A DNA stretch of 64,000 nt from Pyrrhosoma nymphula (taxonomy: Eukaryota; Arthropoda; Insecta; Odonata; Coenagrionidae). A program made the position numbers and the translations under genes. The notes beneath the pieces are model-generated. The model was not told the origin of the DNA, made no database searches, and was given only the letters and a program-made list of their open reading frames with translations. Numbering within the stretch: position 1 is the first letter of the stretch; each line of letters begins with the position of its first letter. Where the stretch lies: assembly GCA_963573305.1 (NCBI GenBank), contig OY754331.1:94045434-94109433 (forward strand), given 5' to 3'. Shown piece by piece: positions 50,100-62,780 of the stretch.

Positions 50100-52915
50100 A
50101 TGAAATCCTTGAACAACAATATCATCAGAGGATACGAGGAATGGGAGGGAGAGGGGGAAGAAAGAAGAGGAGGAAAGCAGCAATAAAAATTTAAAAACCT
50201 TGGTACTTTAGGACAATGATGAGGGCTGGGAAGCTATAACATATTAAACAGAATATAGAGAAAGGAAAAGTAAATGCTCTGGAGCTGAGCAGGCAAGTTG
50301 GAGAAATAGCGCGGATTATTGGAGTGATAGTTAAAAGGTAGCCTACAGTGGGGGAGATGAGAGTGAACGTGGGTGGCTATGGTACTGGATGTAAAATTAG
50401 GGATATTGATTGTAAATATTTAACCCGAGAGTAACAGGATATTATTGGTAGATTTAAAAGCACGCCCTACGAATTTCGGTTTGGTCCAAATTTATATGCC
50501 TGCAAGTAACCATAGAAAGAGTGGCTGGAGTATACGAACAACTAGAAAATATTATCAGAGAAGTCCCGGGCAAGAAAATCTTAATAGTAATAAGGGACTG
50601 GAATGCAGTGCTGGGGGAAGCGAGGGATGGGTTTAATGTGGAAGGGTATAAGAAAGGGCCAAGAAATAGCCTTGGTGAGAAGCCAGTTGAATTTTGGAGA
50701 AATGAATTAGTAGTACCTAACGCTTGGTTTAAACGTAACCCCAGGTGAAGGTACACATGGAAAATGCCTTATGATTCCGGGAGATAACAAATTTATTACA
50801 TCATGGTTAGAAATCATGGAGATTTGGGAATAGTGTCAAAAATTCGCGAAGCTATCCAGAGGTGGATGCGGACTCAGATCATAACTTAGATATAATAAAC
50901 TGCGATGTTGTATTAAAAAGGTTTTGTATAAGTAGGAGGATAAAAAGGTGGAACGTGAAAGAATTAAAAGGGTTGCAAAGGATGGAATACCAGGAGCTAG
51001 TGGAAGAGAGCATAGGTGAAGCAAGGTAAAGGGGCACAATTGAGGGAAGAAGAGATATTATAAGCACAGGCATAGTATGAGCGTCAAATAAAACAATAGG
51101 AACAGAGGAAACGAGAAGGGTAAAGAAGCAGTGGATTACGGAAGAAATAATTAGGAAAACGGAGGATTGAAAGTTGTAAAAAACGTCAACACCGACCTAG
51201 GCAAGAAGAAGAACGAAGAGTTACATAATAAACTCAGGCGAGTGACAAATTAGGCGAAGGAAAACTGGTGGAAGGAACAATGCGAGAATAAAGAAAAATC
51301 TTATGAAAGAGGGGAAATTGGTGATTTATACGTTGTTATTTATAAAGTAAAAATGCAATCGGGCGGTAAGAGAGGGAAAACGATACCAAAGATTAAGGAT
51401 AAAACAAGGAATATTTTAATCAAACAGGAAGATATCCAGGGTAGGTGGAGAGAACACGTAACAACGATAATAGACTTGTGAACCTAGATATAGAGGATCA
51501 AAGAACTATAGAACTATAGGGGCAGATAACTTCCCTCCAGAATTACTGAAGAGTTTAGATAGACAAAGGAAGGCTGCCTTTTTTTAACTTATTAGTCGGA
51601 TTTACGAGGAAGGAGTGTGGCCAAACGATTTCGTGAATACTGTATTAATTCCTATTTCGAAGAAGAAGAATGCGTCATAATGTGAGGAGTACGATTCAAT
51701 CAGGTTAATTTCTCACGAATAAAAGATTCAATTGGAATAATTAATAAAATGTTATAGAATAGAGAACATTACTATTTGGGCGATATACAGTTTGAGTTCA
51801 GGAAGGAGAGAGCAACTCGGAATGCAAATGAGGTGATGAGAACCCTAATATATAGAAACATAGAGCAGAGTCAGGATGTTGTTCTTGCTTTGTGGATTTC
51901 AAGAAGGTGTTTGACAAAGTAAATGGGGAAAAACTAATGCAGATACTCGGGAAAATAGGAATAGATTGGCGAGATAGGAAACCTATGTAATCCGCATATT
52001 TGGCCCAGAGGGCCCAGATGACACGAGCTGATGGTGAATTGGGGTGGGCAGTTACAGGGTACGGGGTAAGGAAAGGGTTCCCGTTATTACCTTAGCTGTT
52101 AAAATTTATGCTTGGGAAATGGTAAGAAAGGCATGGGAATCAAAGTAAGACGTCAGCTGGTCAAGTTCGTTAGATTCGCGGTTGACTAGGCGTTGGTTAG
52201 TTGATCATCAAAAGGTTTGCAAAGCCTAGTTTTTGTCTGAGAAATACGGAATGAAGATAAATCATAAGAAAACAAAAGTAATGAGATTCTCTAGAACAAA
52301 GAAGGTGAGAGTGGTCATAACAGTAGGAGGGCACAAACTGAGGTAGGTAGTGCAATTTGATTAGGTAGATGATAGGTGATGATAGATAAAGGTAGGTGAT
52401 TTAATATGGTAGAACGCTAGAAGAAAATGGGTCTAGTAGCAAGTACATAAGGAGGAGAATAGCGTTAGTGTAGGAAGTGCTAAGTAATAGAAGAGAGCGG
52501 ATGACGGGAATCTTTAGTAAGGATGTAATGAAGAGGCTAGTTAGGAGCTTGATATAGAGTGTGGTGTTGTATGGGGCCGAAACATGGACTCAACAAAGGA
52601 GTACGAAAATAGGCTGCAGGTGTTCGAGATGTGGGTGTGGAGGAGGATGGAGAAGGTGCGCTGGATGGAAAGGAAGACAAATGAGTAAGTGCTTTAAATG
52701 GTTGGTGAGGAAAGTAAAAAAAAGAGGGAGGCAGAATAGGTGCCTAGAAGAGGTAATGAGAAGCAAAGGGTTGCTCAAGGCCGTGATAGAGAGGAGAATT
52801 TTGGGTAAATTGGGAAGGGGAAGAATGAGTCTTTATAGACGGGACAATGCGAGAATAAATGAGCAATTAGGACGTACGCGGAGAAGAAGAAAGAAATACT
52901 ATAGGTAGAAAGGGC
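50100..52915 (+). mobile_element. Decayed non-LTR retrotransposon (endonuclease plus reverse transcriptase)
   Basis: Plus-strand fragments in several frames keep the domain order of an APE-type LINE. Endonuclease: NFGLVQIYMPASNH (50,472), QLENIIREVPGKKILIVIRD then WNAVLGEARDGFNVEGY (50,540-50,650), NELVVPNAWFKRNPR with YTWKMP (50,700-50,765). Reverse transcriptase: FVDFKKVFDKVNGEKLM (51,890-51,940), a degenerate G-V-R-x-G-F/C-P block near 52,065. The end is VLYGAETWT (52,562) followed by Arg/Lys-rich helices to 52,905. Many stops and frameshifts make it an old, dead copy. A-rich purine composition on this strand is typical. The clade was not determined. Confidence 0.8.
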
Positions 52916-54949
52916 CTAGCACGAATAAAAAATCTGGTGCTTTTTTTAAATTTCAATAGAATATAACTTTAACCGGTAGATTACTCTAATTAATGAATGA
53001 TAGCTTGCAAAAAGTCATACCCTGCATGCCTAGAGAACGACGAAGGTGGTGTTCACACCTTAACCATGGGAAATTGAGTACGCTAAGGCCAACTCGTTAA
53101 GAGATATCAATAGGATGTGTTTTTATCTAATGGCACTGGAGAAGATAATGCATACTTTTATATGTGATGTTCTCCTGATCAAACATCCCTTACATTCAAA
53201 TCAATATGACTGATGGAAAGGTAAGTTGGTAAAATCAACCCTCCAGAGCCTAGTTTGCAGACTATCGGGGGCTGTGGAGTACAAAATATACGGAATTGGT
53301 GCATTCCTTGACATTAAAGGTACCTTGGGTATATACCTAGCTCATAGATGTATTTGGGCCAGCTAATAATTATTTCAACAACAAATCAGTTGCAAGTAGA
53401 AATAAGTTGCAATAAAAATAATCAATTACAATTACAAGTAGATTACAAGTACTTTGAAAACTCTGAATAATACAATATTGGATTCTAAGAGCGCTAGGTT
53501 TTAAAAAATCACAGAATTGCGACACCGTGTTGAGCTGGCAATGTTTCTGGTGAAGAACCGGCCTAGTAATGCACTGAAGACGTTAAAGGGGGAGATGGTT
53601 GGAAATTGAGAGATTGATAATAAATCAACGTCCGGAAAACCTTCAACATCCATTAAGATGGTTGGTGAACCATCACGTCTAAGACCATGAGGGTTCAGAG
53701 ATAAATCCATCTTGAGCGAATGCAATGCAATAAAATTGCGGTACCGAGGCTATTTCGTTACTAATACCTATGTTTATTGCGTGTTGACTGCAAAACTGAT
53801 TCATTCAATATGCCAGATTTTGTATTTTAATGGCTTCAATATTCCCCTGTGCTATCGCAGCGTATGGTCCCATCTGTTCTCTTTTTTAATCTATGAATTA
53901 TCCAATGCTGAGTTGTGTGGAACGGTACAGGAAGGGAGATGAGTCAATATTAGTATGTAAATGAAGAATACTAATTCATTTTATTTCGGGGAATGTGTCA
54001 GATATGCTCCATTATTATTAGCGTCTCATGTTGCATTAGCAATTCTGGTGGATCCCAGAAATTTTATCCCGTCGCTATTGGTATTTTTTCATCCCGCAAT
54101 TTGTAGATGACTTCGTGGAATATAATTTAGACAGCGCCTTAAAAGCGTAAAATAATTAATTCCCTGGTTTTTTTGCTTTAGAAACCACTTCCCCTCGTCA
54201 TATAGTAAAATATTCGTCCCAAACTTTTATAGATTCATTAGCCATGCAAATCACAATATCTTAGTTTTCTATAATTTTATTTTTTATTTATTATTGTGGT
54301 AGTAATTGTTGAACTTATTGAGCAAAAGAAACCAACATCAACATCTTTTTCTTTTTGAAAACGTGAGGATTGGAAAATAGTTCCTGCTACGTTTTTACAC
54401 CTAAATGTTACTTCCCCTGAAGTTTCTTTTCCTTTAGCACAATGCATTCTGTCGTCCAGATATTTACGTCTTTGACCAATCAATTTTTCTGTTCTAGAAT
54501 TTTCATCGTAGGTCCACACATTTCCAGGGTAAGGACAATTTTTTTGTTCCTATATCCAGAAAATTTCACCATCATTATAATTTATTTTGTTCTTTAAAAT
54601 GCTCCACTTTGAAATTTTGGTAATAAATACACTTTTTTTTTTAAAATAAAAGGTTATTTATACACTTTATGCATTAAATAAGAGTTTTTTTGTGCTTCAT
54701 TATTCTTGTGGGTGACTTGAAATCTCTTTTTCTCTCCTTCCAGATAAATATTAGAGGAATTTTATTTAAGTTGAATTTCATTATATTACATTGGAATATT
54801 TAATTTTTAATTAATTTATTAGAAAAGTAAATGGCTATCTTTTTCCTAGAAGTTTTCATTGCGATGAAAACATTTTGTTTTGAAATTTCCCCTGTGAAAA
54901 TGACATTTACCAATCCATTTTCACTTCAGACTTCATGAAAATCTGTGAG
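52916..54949. other. Intergenic, nothing recognised
   Basis: AT-rich. Bases 53,790-53,880 are a diverged copy of 42,380-42,460. The frames at 53,712-53,942 and 54,277-54,519 are not recognised. Confidence 0.4.
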
Positions 54950-56160
54950 TTTTCTTGGTCCCTAAACGAATTTGAAACCTAGTCCAATGAATTCCTCGTA
55001 CCTATACTGGAATTCGTAAAGTATAAATGATGGTTTGAGTTTTTATTCCATCCTTATGCTTCGGTTTCGAAATAAATAAAATATTCTATAGGTGACGAAG
55101 TGAATGAATTTAAGATTATCGATTTTTAATACCCAATTTTAGGAAAAACCAAAGCGTACATGAAAAATCGAATGCAAGAATTCAAAACCTTGTTTTTTAA
55201 GTTATCAAATGATAGGACTTTTAATTCCATATCATGAGTGTAAGCAATTAAAAAAAGCAAACAGAGACCGCTGCTCTAAAATCTTATTTTACGTACAAAT
55301 AAATAACGTTACTTTTAACACAAAATCTGTGTCACTTGCTAATCACATTAAGATATACGATCCCTAGTGAAAATTTTATGTAGCCGCCTACTTATGTAGG
55401 CGTACATATGTAGGTGGTGGCTACATGAAATTTTCACAAGGGTAACTTTTTCTGCAATAATATAAAAGTGGGCTAAATGTTAGTTTTAGGCCAGTTTAAA
55501 TTGGTGAATGGTGAATGTGATCATAGAGTAAGTAATCATAGAGTAATATACTTACTCTATGATGTGATGCACGCGATATTATGTCTCACTAATACGATTC
55601 TGATGCACGTGATTGAGCAACTCATGAGCGATGTGCTTCGTTGCTTGCTTGTCGTCCCTCGCTTCTTTGAGAAGGTCGCGTGCCAACACTCATTTGTTGA
55701 AACGACTCATGCTCCACTCATGTTACGATGGATTCAGAAATTCACAAACCTTAGCAGGCTTGCTCTCAAAACTCGCCAATGTTTGAAAAAGAGGCATACG
55801 TTGTAATGCCTCTTTTTCTTTCTAAGTAGGCACACATTTACAAAGCAGACACATTTGCATGTAAAAAATAAATTAAATACAATGACTTATGTGTAAGAAA
55901 TTAAATTTGAAAAAATAATTCAAGTGCTTTGGGATGTATAATGTTTTTGGTCTCACCACCCTCTGCAAAAACAAATAAATTTTGCGGCTGTTCCACTCGT
56001 GGACATGTGGAAAGCATGGATTTTCCAGATTTAATCCACACTTGAAGCGATTGAAATTTTGCCTTGTTGATGGACATTGAGAAGGCAAGGCGAACAGGGA
56101 ACTGTAGACGTTTGACTACAGCTGTCAAATTAGACACTGAACCTACTGTAGATAGTAGGG
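54950..56160 (-). mobile_element. Helitron remnant with helicase C-terminus
   Basis: The minus strand at 56,150-55,915 reads VVKRLQFPVRLAFSMSINKA, then LENPCFSH-like and NLFVFAEGGETKNIIHPKAL, the end of a Helitron helicase. It aligns with 24,569-24,336. The flanking non-coding part down to 54,950 matches 23,680-24,300 (cctaaacgaatttgaaacct, gaattcctcgtacc, tgatgcacgtgattgag, aatgcctctttttctttc), so both are copies of one Helitron family. The copy has frameshifts and lacks everything upstream of this end. Confidence 0.75.
55368..55437. repeat. Hairpin inside the Helitron remnant
   Basis: GTGAAAATTTTATGTAGCCG pairs with the complement ending GGCTACATGAAATTTTCAC, with an inner CCTAC/GTAGG stem. 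A second small hairpin (CATAGAGTAAGTA with TACTTACTCTATG) lies at about 55,520-55,563. The equivalent position in the related copy at 24.0 kb lacks this, so it may be a nested foldback. Confidence 0.7.
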
Positions 56161-56690
56161 TCGAAATTGTATCCCCGACTGAGTTTGTGGACAAGTAGGT
56201 TGTGATCAACTGATTTAAAGGCCTTAGAGAAGTCGATGTAGTAAACATCAAGGTGTGAAGTAAAATGCAGAAGTGACATGATGGTGCATGATAGCTAAAT
56301 TTGTGATACAAGATCCCCTAGAGAGAAAACCGTGATGTTAAGGTAAAATAGGATACGTAAGGAAAGGTGTGGTACAGTATACGATTGTATATGATTCGTA
56401 CCAAAATTATTGGCAGAACAGGTAAAATTGGGCGATAATTTTTAATTTTCTCCTTGGGTCCAGATTTCAAAATCGGAGTTCCATTTTCGATTTTCCATTG
56501 AAAGGGGAAGGTGCCGGCCTGAAAAAATCTGTTAAAAATTTGAGCATTGGGAAATACTAGAGCAGAAGCTGTGCAGCGCAGAATGAGTTAGTCAATATTG
56601 TCGGAGCCAGTAAACTTAGCTAGGGGTAAGGAGGTCAGATAATTCATGACTTCATCAGACATTGTTTAAACTAGAGAAATGGTGTGATAG
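56155..56690 (-). mobile_element. LINE reverse-transcriptase fragment
   Basis: Minus-strand segments in different frames read FNRFFQAGTFPFQWK, PILKSGPKEKIKNYRPI, GFLSRGSCITNL and DVYYIDFSKAFKSVDHNLLV, ending at HKLSRGYNFD. These are reverse-transcriptase motifs in order (P-I-F-K-x-G...N-Y-R-P-I-S; Q-H-G-F; D-F-S-K-A-F-D-x-V-x-H). It stops abruptly where the Helitron sequence begins, and the YxDD box is missing. A dead fragment. Confidence 0.8.
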
Positions 56691-57700
56691 TACACCGGTT
56701 GAAGTAGAAGGTAATGTCAGTCAATTAAAAGTTTATCACCCATTTTTAGAAATATGTATATCAATACATCTTGAGGTTGTACTTTTGCTTTATCTATAAG
56801 TAATTACTTTACATTTGTGCTTTCTACAATTCACATTTTTTTACATTTTTTGCTCACAGTAGCTAATCGTCGAATTCTAGTGTCCCGATCTATAATACCA
56901 AGCTGCAGTTGTCGACAATGTCGTTTATGAGCTATTTATTTCACCTCTGAACATATGTACGATGATGATTGCGCTTGTTTATTACCGGTAACTATCGCCG
57001 CATTTGGAATATATTTTCACAGTTGAATACCCGGTTTCTTTGACGAAAATGTTTCATCTGAATGTTATTGAGGAAGAAACGTAGATAGGTACCGCAAGAG
57101 CTTGATAAGTGGAGTAATATGACTATGAATGACTGCACCCTCTAGTTTGTTTTGTGAGAGTGGTATTTTTTGAAGGTTCTGTAACCTTTCTCTAGCATGG
57201 TGGACATTTCGTAAGCATAATATCTCGTCAATATTTTGAGGTGTACGGAGAGTTAAATTTGTGCATAAACTGAATTACATTCATTTTCAATCTGATGTGT
57301 AAAAATAGTAAACTTTTAAGAGCCAGTATATGATTGAGATATTCACGGAATATCATTTATTATTAATGCATTTATTAAAATGTTTATTTTGTCGTTCCAC
57401 ACTTTTCACTTATTTATCGATCTAAATACGCTTCTAATAGCATAAATAAATATTTTGTATGCTTCTGTTAACCTCTCAATTTATTACTGATTAATCCCAT
57501 AATTTGAAGCACTTCTTTTTAAGCATATTAATACTAAGTGGCGTAATTAATATAATTAATTGCCCGTTTATTCCTATAAATTTATAGATGGAGCAAGGGC
57601 TTTTAATTTTGCGGTTACCCACCGTTATGAATGCTACCAATGGAACGACTGCCTACTAAAGAACGCGGCTCAAAAATTCAATCTTTATCTTTATCTTTAT
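56691..57700. other. Intergenic, nothing recognised
   Basis: AT-rich sequence up to the left end of the large palindrome. TTTATCTTTATCTTTAT abuts the palindrome at 57,683-57,700. Confidence 0.4.
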
Positions 57701-60700
57701 ACGAGCGGAAGATACCCGTTGAAATTCAACGGGTGTGAAAAACTTTAAACTTATTTTTTTATAATAAAACCACAAAGCCCGAAGAAAAACAGTATGCGTG
57801 GTCATTTGAGGAGTTCGTAACCTATCTTGTATGTTGTGTTCGTTGTAGTAGACACACTGACAGTTTCCCAGGTTCACGGAGAGATGAGATAATGTTGGTT
57901 CACTTTCATGCACGGGAAACCCAAAAATCGGCCTTGCAGACTCATTACTACTTAAAAGGCACCCTGGTTGATAGATGGACACCTCGCCCCTACGGTCCTC
58001 TTGAGCCGTCTTCTGAGTGATTAACAGCTTGATCGCTTCCCTTGTGTACATACATATATTTGCATTCCATGACTTAATTCAACTATTCAACGTTGATATG
58101 TGCGTTGATTGTCTTAATCAGGATTGGACAGTAGAGTACAATCCAGCGGTTGACACGTCAAGAGGAGTAATGGCAGCAGAAGCCATGTTTATTTGACCTA
58201 TGAATCCTCCATCAATGGGACTGCGCCTTCGGCATAGCCATAATCATTGGTTTCGGTTGCTAAATAAAACATTTATGGTGATTCTTTGTGCACTTGTCGA
58301 TTTTCATGCACAGACGTCGTTAATTGCGCAGAATTTCCGTTCTTTTTTCGGATAAGAAGCATGTAGTGACGTCATTATAATTTCCGCCATCTTAAAGCAG
58401 ATTGAAGGTTTGAAACAGATGGGTCTGTATTTGATCCAGATTTAGAGCTGGTTACCCGTCTGTATGTTGAGTAAGGATGAAATTTGTGCAGATCTTAGCG
58501 TAACCCGAGAAACACCACGGGGAGAATCTCATGAGATCGCTAGTGGGCATGTTTTTGACCATCCAAATCTAACCTATGACGTTTTTCTTTCAAGGGTTTA
58601 TTTTCTCGCAAATAAGACATTCATTTTGTCTTAAAAGATTTTTTCGAAAGGTTACTCTATTTTCTATTAGGCATGTTTATGGATATATTTTTAAGTCCAA
58701 GGAACGGAAACATAGCGGCAAGTGAGAGTCTAGAATAGGCAACTCGATGATTGAGTGAATGTACCTAAGTTAACTGCACATTAACACTTTTAAACGCATA
58801 AATAATTCGTGACGTTACTGATGTGGGAATTGGTCTAAAAACAGTTCGCGAATGTACTGAGAGGCAGACGGTTTCACTATGTGTAATACACCTGAGTACT
58901 AAACGATAATAAACAACGCCGTGTTTGTTGTAGCAACAGAGGCATTATTACCATTGATATTCGCTGCACGTATATATTCTTTTAAGTGTGTAGTCTATTA
59001 ATTCCTTTATGTGTAACGTTTACTACGTAAGTGTTCTCCCATATATATGCCCCTTTGAGAGCTACTTTGAGAGTAGACGTTGAAGAGTATACTTGTTAAA
59101 TATGCATTGAATTTAACGATTACCCCCCGAAGCAATCTATCATGGGGGCCTTGGGACTCCAGGATCTTCTTATACGGATTTTGTTTCTACGTACTATCAT
59201 GGGCCTGCAGGAAAGCGTGATATTAAAATGCTAGAGGCGTGAATATTCTATGAAAATGAAATCTCTGGTTGTCAAGGAAATATGTTATTGTAGATTTCAG
59301 GGAAAATGTGAGATTTTTCAACTGAAAACATGAATTTCAGGCAAATACGGAGCGTAGAAGAAAATCGATTGATAAAATTAGAAATTATAATGATTCAGCC
59401 ATCCTATAAAAAAAATTCCAGCCCTATATCTTGAGTGAATGTACTTTTAAAAAGCAAAAAATGAAACCACTGCACCGAACACAATGCTTAGCATGGACCA
59501 CCAGGGGGGACCTTCGGGGGCCTTTGGGGGCCCTTAGGGCTTTTTAATATAGCATATGATACAACCAGATATTTATTCTATCTACATGCCAAATTTCAGC
59601 TCAATCGGTCCAGTAGTTTTTGCGTCATGGAGCAACAGACAGACAAAAACCATTACATTTTTATACATATTAGTAAGGATCACACCCCTAACCCTGAAAA
59701 AATAGGGTTTCGGTTAATTGAACCCTACAGTGTTTGTTGTATACCAGTAAAAAATATGCGTTCCAAATTTCATCAAAATCGGTCCTGTGGTTTAGGAGGA
59801 GATGTGGAACATACATACATACATACATACATACATACATACATTGACTTTTATATATCTTTATATATATAAAAGTCAATGTATGTATGTATGTATGTAT
59901 GTATGTATGTATGTATGTATGTATGTTCCACATCTCCTCCTAAACCACAGGACCGATTTTGATGAAATTTGGAACACATGTTTGTTACTGGTAGACAACA
60001 AACACTGTAGGGTTCAATTAACCAAAACTCTATTTTTTCAGGGTTAAGGGTGTGATCCTTACTAATATGTATAAAAATGTAATGGTCTCTTTCTGTCTGT
60101 TGCTCCATCACGCAAAAACTACTGGGCCGATTGAGCTGAAATTTGGCATGTGGATAGAATAAATATCTGGTTGTAGCATATGCTATATTAAAAAGCCCTA
60201 AGGGCCCCCAAAGGCCCCCGTGGTGGTCCATGCTAAGCATTGTGTTCGGTGCAGTGGTTTCATTTTTTGCTTTTTAAAAGTACTTTCACTCAAGATATAG
60301 GCCTGGGATTTTTCTTATCGGATGGCTGAATAAAGGAAGTTTCTAATTTTATCAATCGATTTTCTTCTACCCCCCGAAGTTGGCTGAAATTCATCTTTTC
60401 AGCTGAAAAATTTCACATTTTTATCTGAAATCAACAATAACATATTTCCTTGACAACCATAGATTTGATTTTCAAAGGATATACCCGCATCTAGCATTGA
60501 AATATCACGTTTTCCTGCAGACCCATGATAGTACGTAGAAACAAAATCCGTATAAGAAGGGCCCAGAGTCCCAAGGGCCCCATGATAGATTACTTCGGGG
60601 GGTAATCGATAAATTCAACGCATATTTAACAAGTATACTCTTCAACGTATACTCTCAAAGTAGCTCTCAAAGGGGCATATATATGGGAGAACACTTACGT

Positions 60701-62026
60701 AGTAAACGTTACACATAAAGGAATTAATAGACTACACACTTAAAAGAATATATACGTGCAGCGAATATCAATGGTAATAATGCCTCTGTTGCTACAACAA
60801 ACACGGCGTTGTTTATTATCGTTTAATACTCAAATGTATTACACGTAATGAAACCGTCTGCCTCTCATTACGATCGCGAACTGTTTTTAGACCAATACCC
60901 ACATCAGTAACGTCGCGAATTATTTATACGTTTAAAAGTGTTAAAGTGCAGTTACCTTAGGTACATTCACTCAATCATCGAGTTACCCATTCAAGACTCT
61001 CGCTGGCCGCTGTGTTTCCCCTCCTTGGACTTAAAAATATATCCATCCACATGCCTAATAGAAAAAAGAGTAGCCTTTCGAAAAAATCTTCTAAGCAAAA
61101 TAAATGTCTTATTTGCGAGAAAATGAGCCCTTGAAAGAAAAACGACAAAGGTTAGACTTGGATGGTCAAAGACATGCCCACCAGCGATCTCATGAGATTC
61201 TCCCCGTGGTGTTTCTCTGGTTACGCTAAGAATCGCACAAATTTCATCCTTAACCAACATACGGATGGGTAACCAGCTCTAAATTTGGTTCAAATACAGA
61301 CCCATCTGTTTCGAACCTTCAATCTGCTTTAAGATGGTGGAAATTATAATGACGCCACTACATGCTTCTCACCCGAAAGCAGAGCGGAAATTCTGCACAA
61401 TTAACGACACCCGTGCATGAAAATCGACAAGTGCACTAAGAATCACCATAGATATTTATTTATCAACCGAAACCAATGATTATGGCTATGTCGAAGGCGC
61501 AGTCCCATTGATGGAGGATTCATAGGTCAAACAAACATGGATTCTGCTACCATTACTCCTCTTGACGTTTGTCAACCGCTGGATTGTACTCTTCTGTCCA
61601 ATCCGGATTAAGATAATCAACGCACATATCAATGTTGAATAGTGCAACTGAATTAAGTAATGGAATGCAATTATATGTATGTACACAAGGGAAGCGATCA
61701 AGCTGTTAATCACTCAGAAGACGGCTCAAGAGAACCGGAGGGACGAGGTGACCATCTATCAACCTTTGCTATTTAAGTAGTAATGAGTCTGCAAGGCCAA
61801 TTTTTGGGTTTCCCGTGCATGAAAGTGAACCAATAGTCACTCATCTCTCAGTGCAACTGGAAAACTGTCAGTGTGTCTACTATAACGAACACAACATACA
61901 AGATAGGTTACGAACTCTTCGAATGACCACGCATACTGTTTTTCTTCGGGCTTTGTGGTTTTATTATAAAAAATGAGTTTAATGTTTTTCACACCCGTTG
62001 AATTTCAACGGGTATCTTCCGCTCGT
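57701..62026. repeat. 4.3-kb near-palindrome (two ~2.15-kb inverted arms)
   Basis: ACGAGCGGAAGATACCCG at 57,701 and its complement ending at 62,026 start two arms that stay homologous to the centre near 59,864. Examples are CCACAAAGCCCGAAG (57,771) against 61,944, GGACTGCGCC (58,218) against 61,497, CACCACGGGGAGAATCTC (58,512) against 61,195, and GGGGCATATA near the middle. Arms differ by scattered substitutions and small indels. Each outer end carries a short palindrome with half-site ACCCGTTGAA. No transposase, no clear target duplication. It is either a giant foldback element or two copies of one non-autonomous element inserted tail to tail. Confidence 0.9.
59350..60370. repeat. Palindrome centre: mirrored 3'-end modules and ACAT/TGTA microsatellites
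   Basis: Each arm ends inward with the dispersed module seen at 12.55, 24.8, 33.7 and 55.2 kb (caccgaacacaatgctta, gggcccttagggc, caaatttcagctcaatcgg, catcaaaatcggtcctgtgg, ggtttaggaggagatg). An (ACAT)n run follows (59,810-59,846) and its complement (TGTA)n (59,880-59,927), around TATATATCTTTATATATA. Confidence 0.85.
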
Positions 62027-62436
62027 AGGTAATAAATAAGCGATCTGTGGAATTTGGCAGTCCATGGGATCCATACGAGCTTCGGCTTGGAAGCTATATA
62101 AGATACCCACTTCAGGCTTAGGAACTTAGGATAAGCTGCCGAACCTTTGGCTTGGGAACAAGACAGATACCCACTCAGGGATTTGTATCCTTGTCGAAGA
62201 AAACAAATTGCAGGCTTGAGGTCTTCAACCAAGCAACCCACCCATGGCTGGTATTGCACGGCTATCGGGCGTGACCCCTACGGTGATGGGGTTACTGGTT
62301 CAAATACCGGAACTGGTAATGACAATGCCACCATGGACCAACGCAATATACTCAAAATGTATACATAAAACAGACAGGATGATACACAACAGAATGTATG
62401 TGGCGCCACCATAGCAACGTTCACAACGTTGTTCAT
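62027..62436. other. Flank right of the palindrome
   Basis: Locally repetitive (agatacccact twice at 62,101 and 62,166) with a box B-like GGTTCAAATACC at 62,296. No gene recognised; possibly a SINE fragment. Confidence 0.3.
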
Positions 62437-62780
62437 AGTTTTAGGGCCGCATGTGCTCGTCATGACAAACTAAGTCTACTTCCTAAACAGCTTTTAAACA
62501 TGCTCTTTCAAATGAAAATGATTCGAAAGAGTATCCAGAAGGTCTTTTGTAAGAGCGGGCAGAAAGTAAACTATTTTTGTCGTTTTTATCAATGTCATCC
62601 TCAAAGTTGTCCCTATTTTAGGGCCTTATATGCCCGCGATAAAAAGCCAGATATACTTATTTAGAGGATTGAAATCATTCTCTTTCTATTGAAAATGATC
62701 CAAACGAAATTCCATAGGGTCTTTTTTGTAAAAGCGGGGTGAAAATACTCTATTTGTGACGTTTTTACAAAAATGCGAAA
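62437..62780 (+). repeat. Two diverged direct repeats of about 175 bases
   Basis: TTTTAGGGCC (62,438 and 62,615), GAAAATGATxCxAAxxG, GGTCTTTTxTGTAAxAGCGGG and TGxCGTTTTTA occur in the same order in both halves. Confidence 0.6.

Noticed and set aside
59627..60240. Frames with Tyr-Ile-His-Thr repeats on both strands
   Set aside because: Translation of ACAT/TGTA microsatellites and mirrored repeat modules at the palindrome centre.
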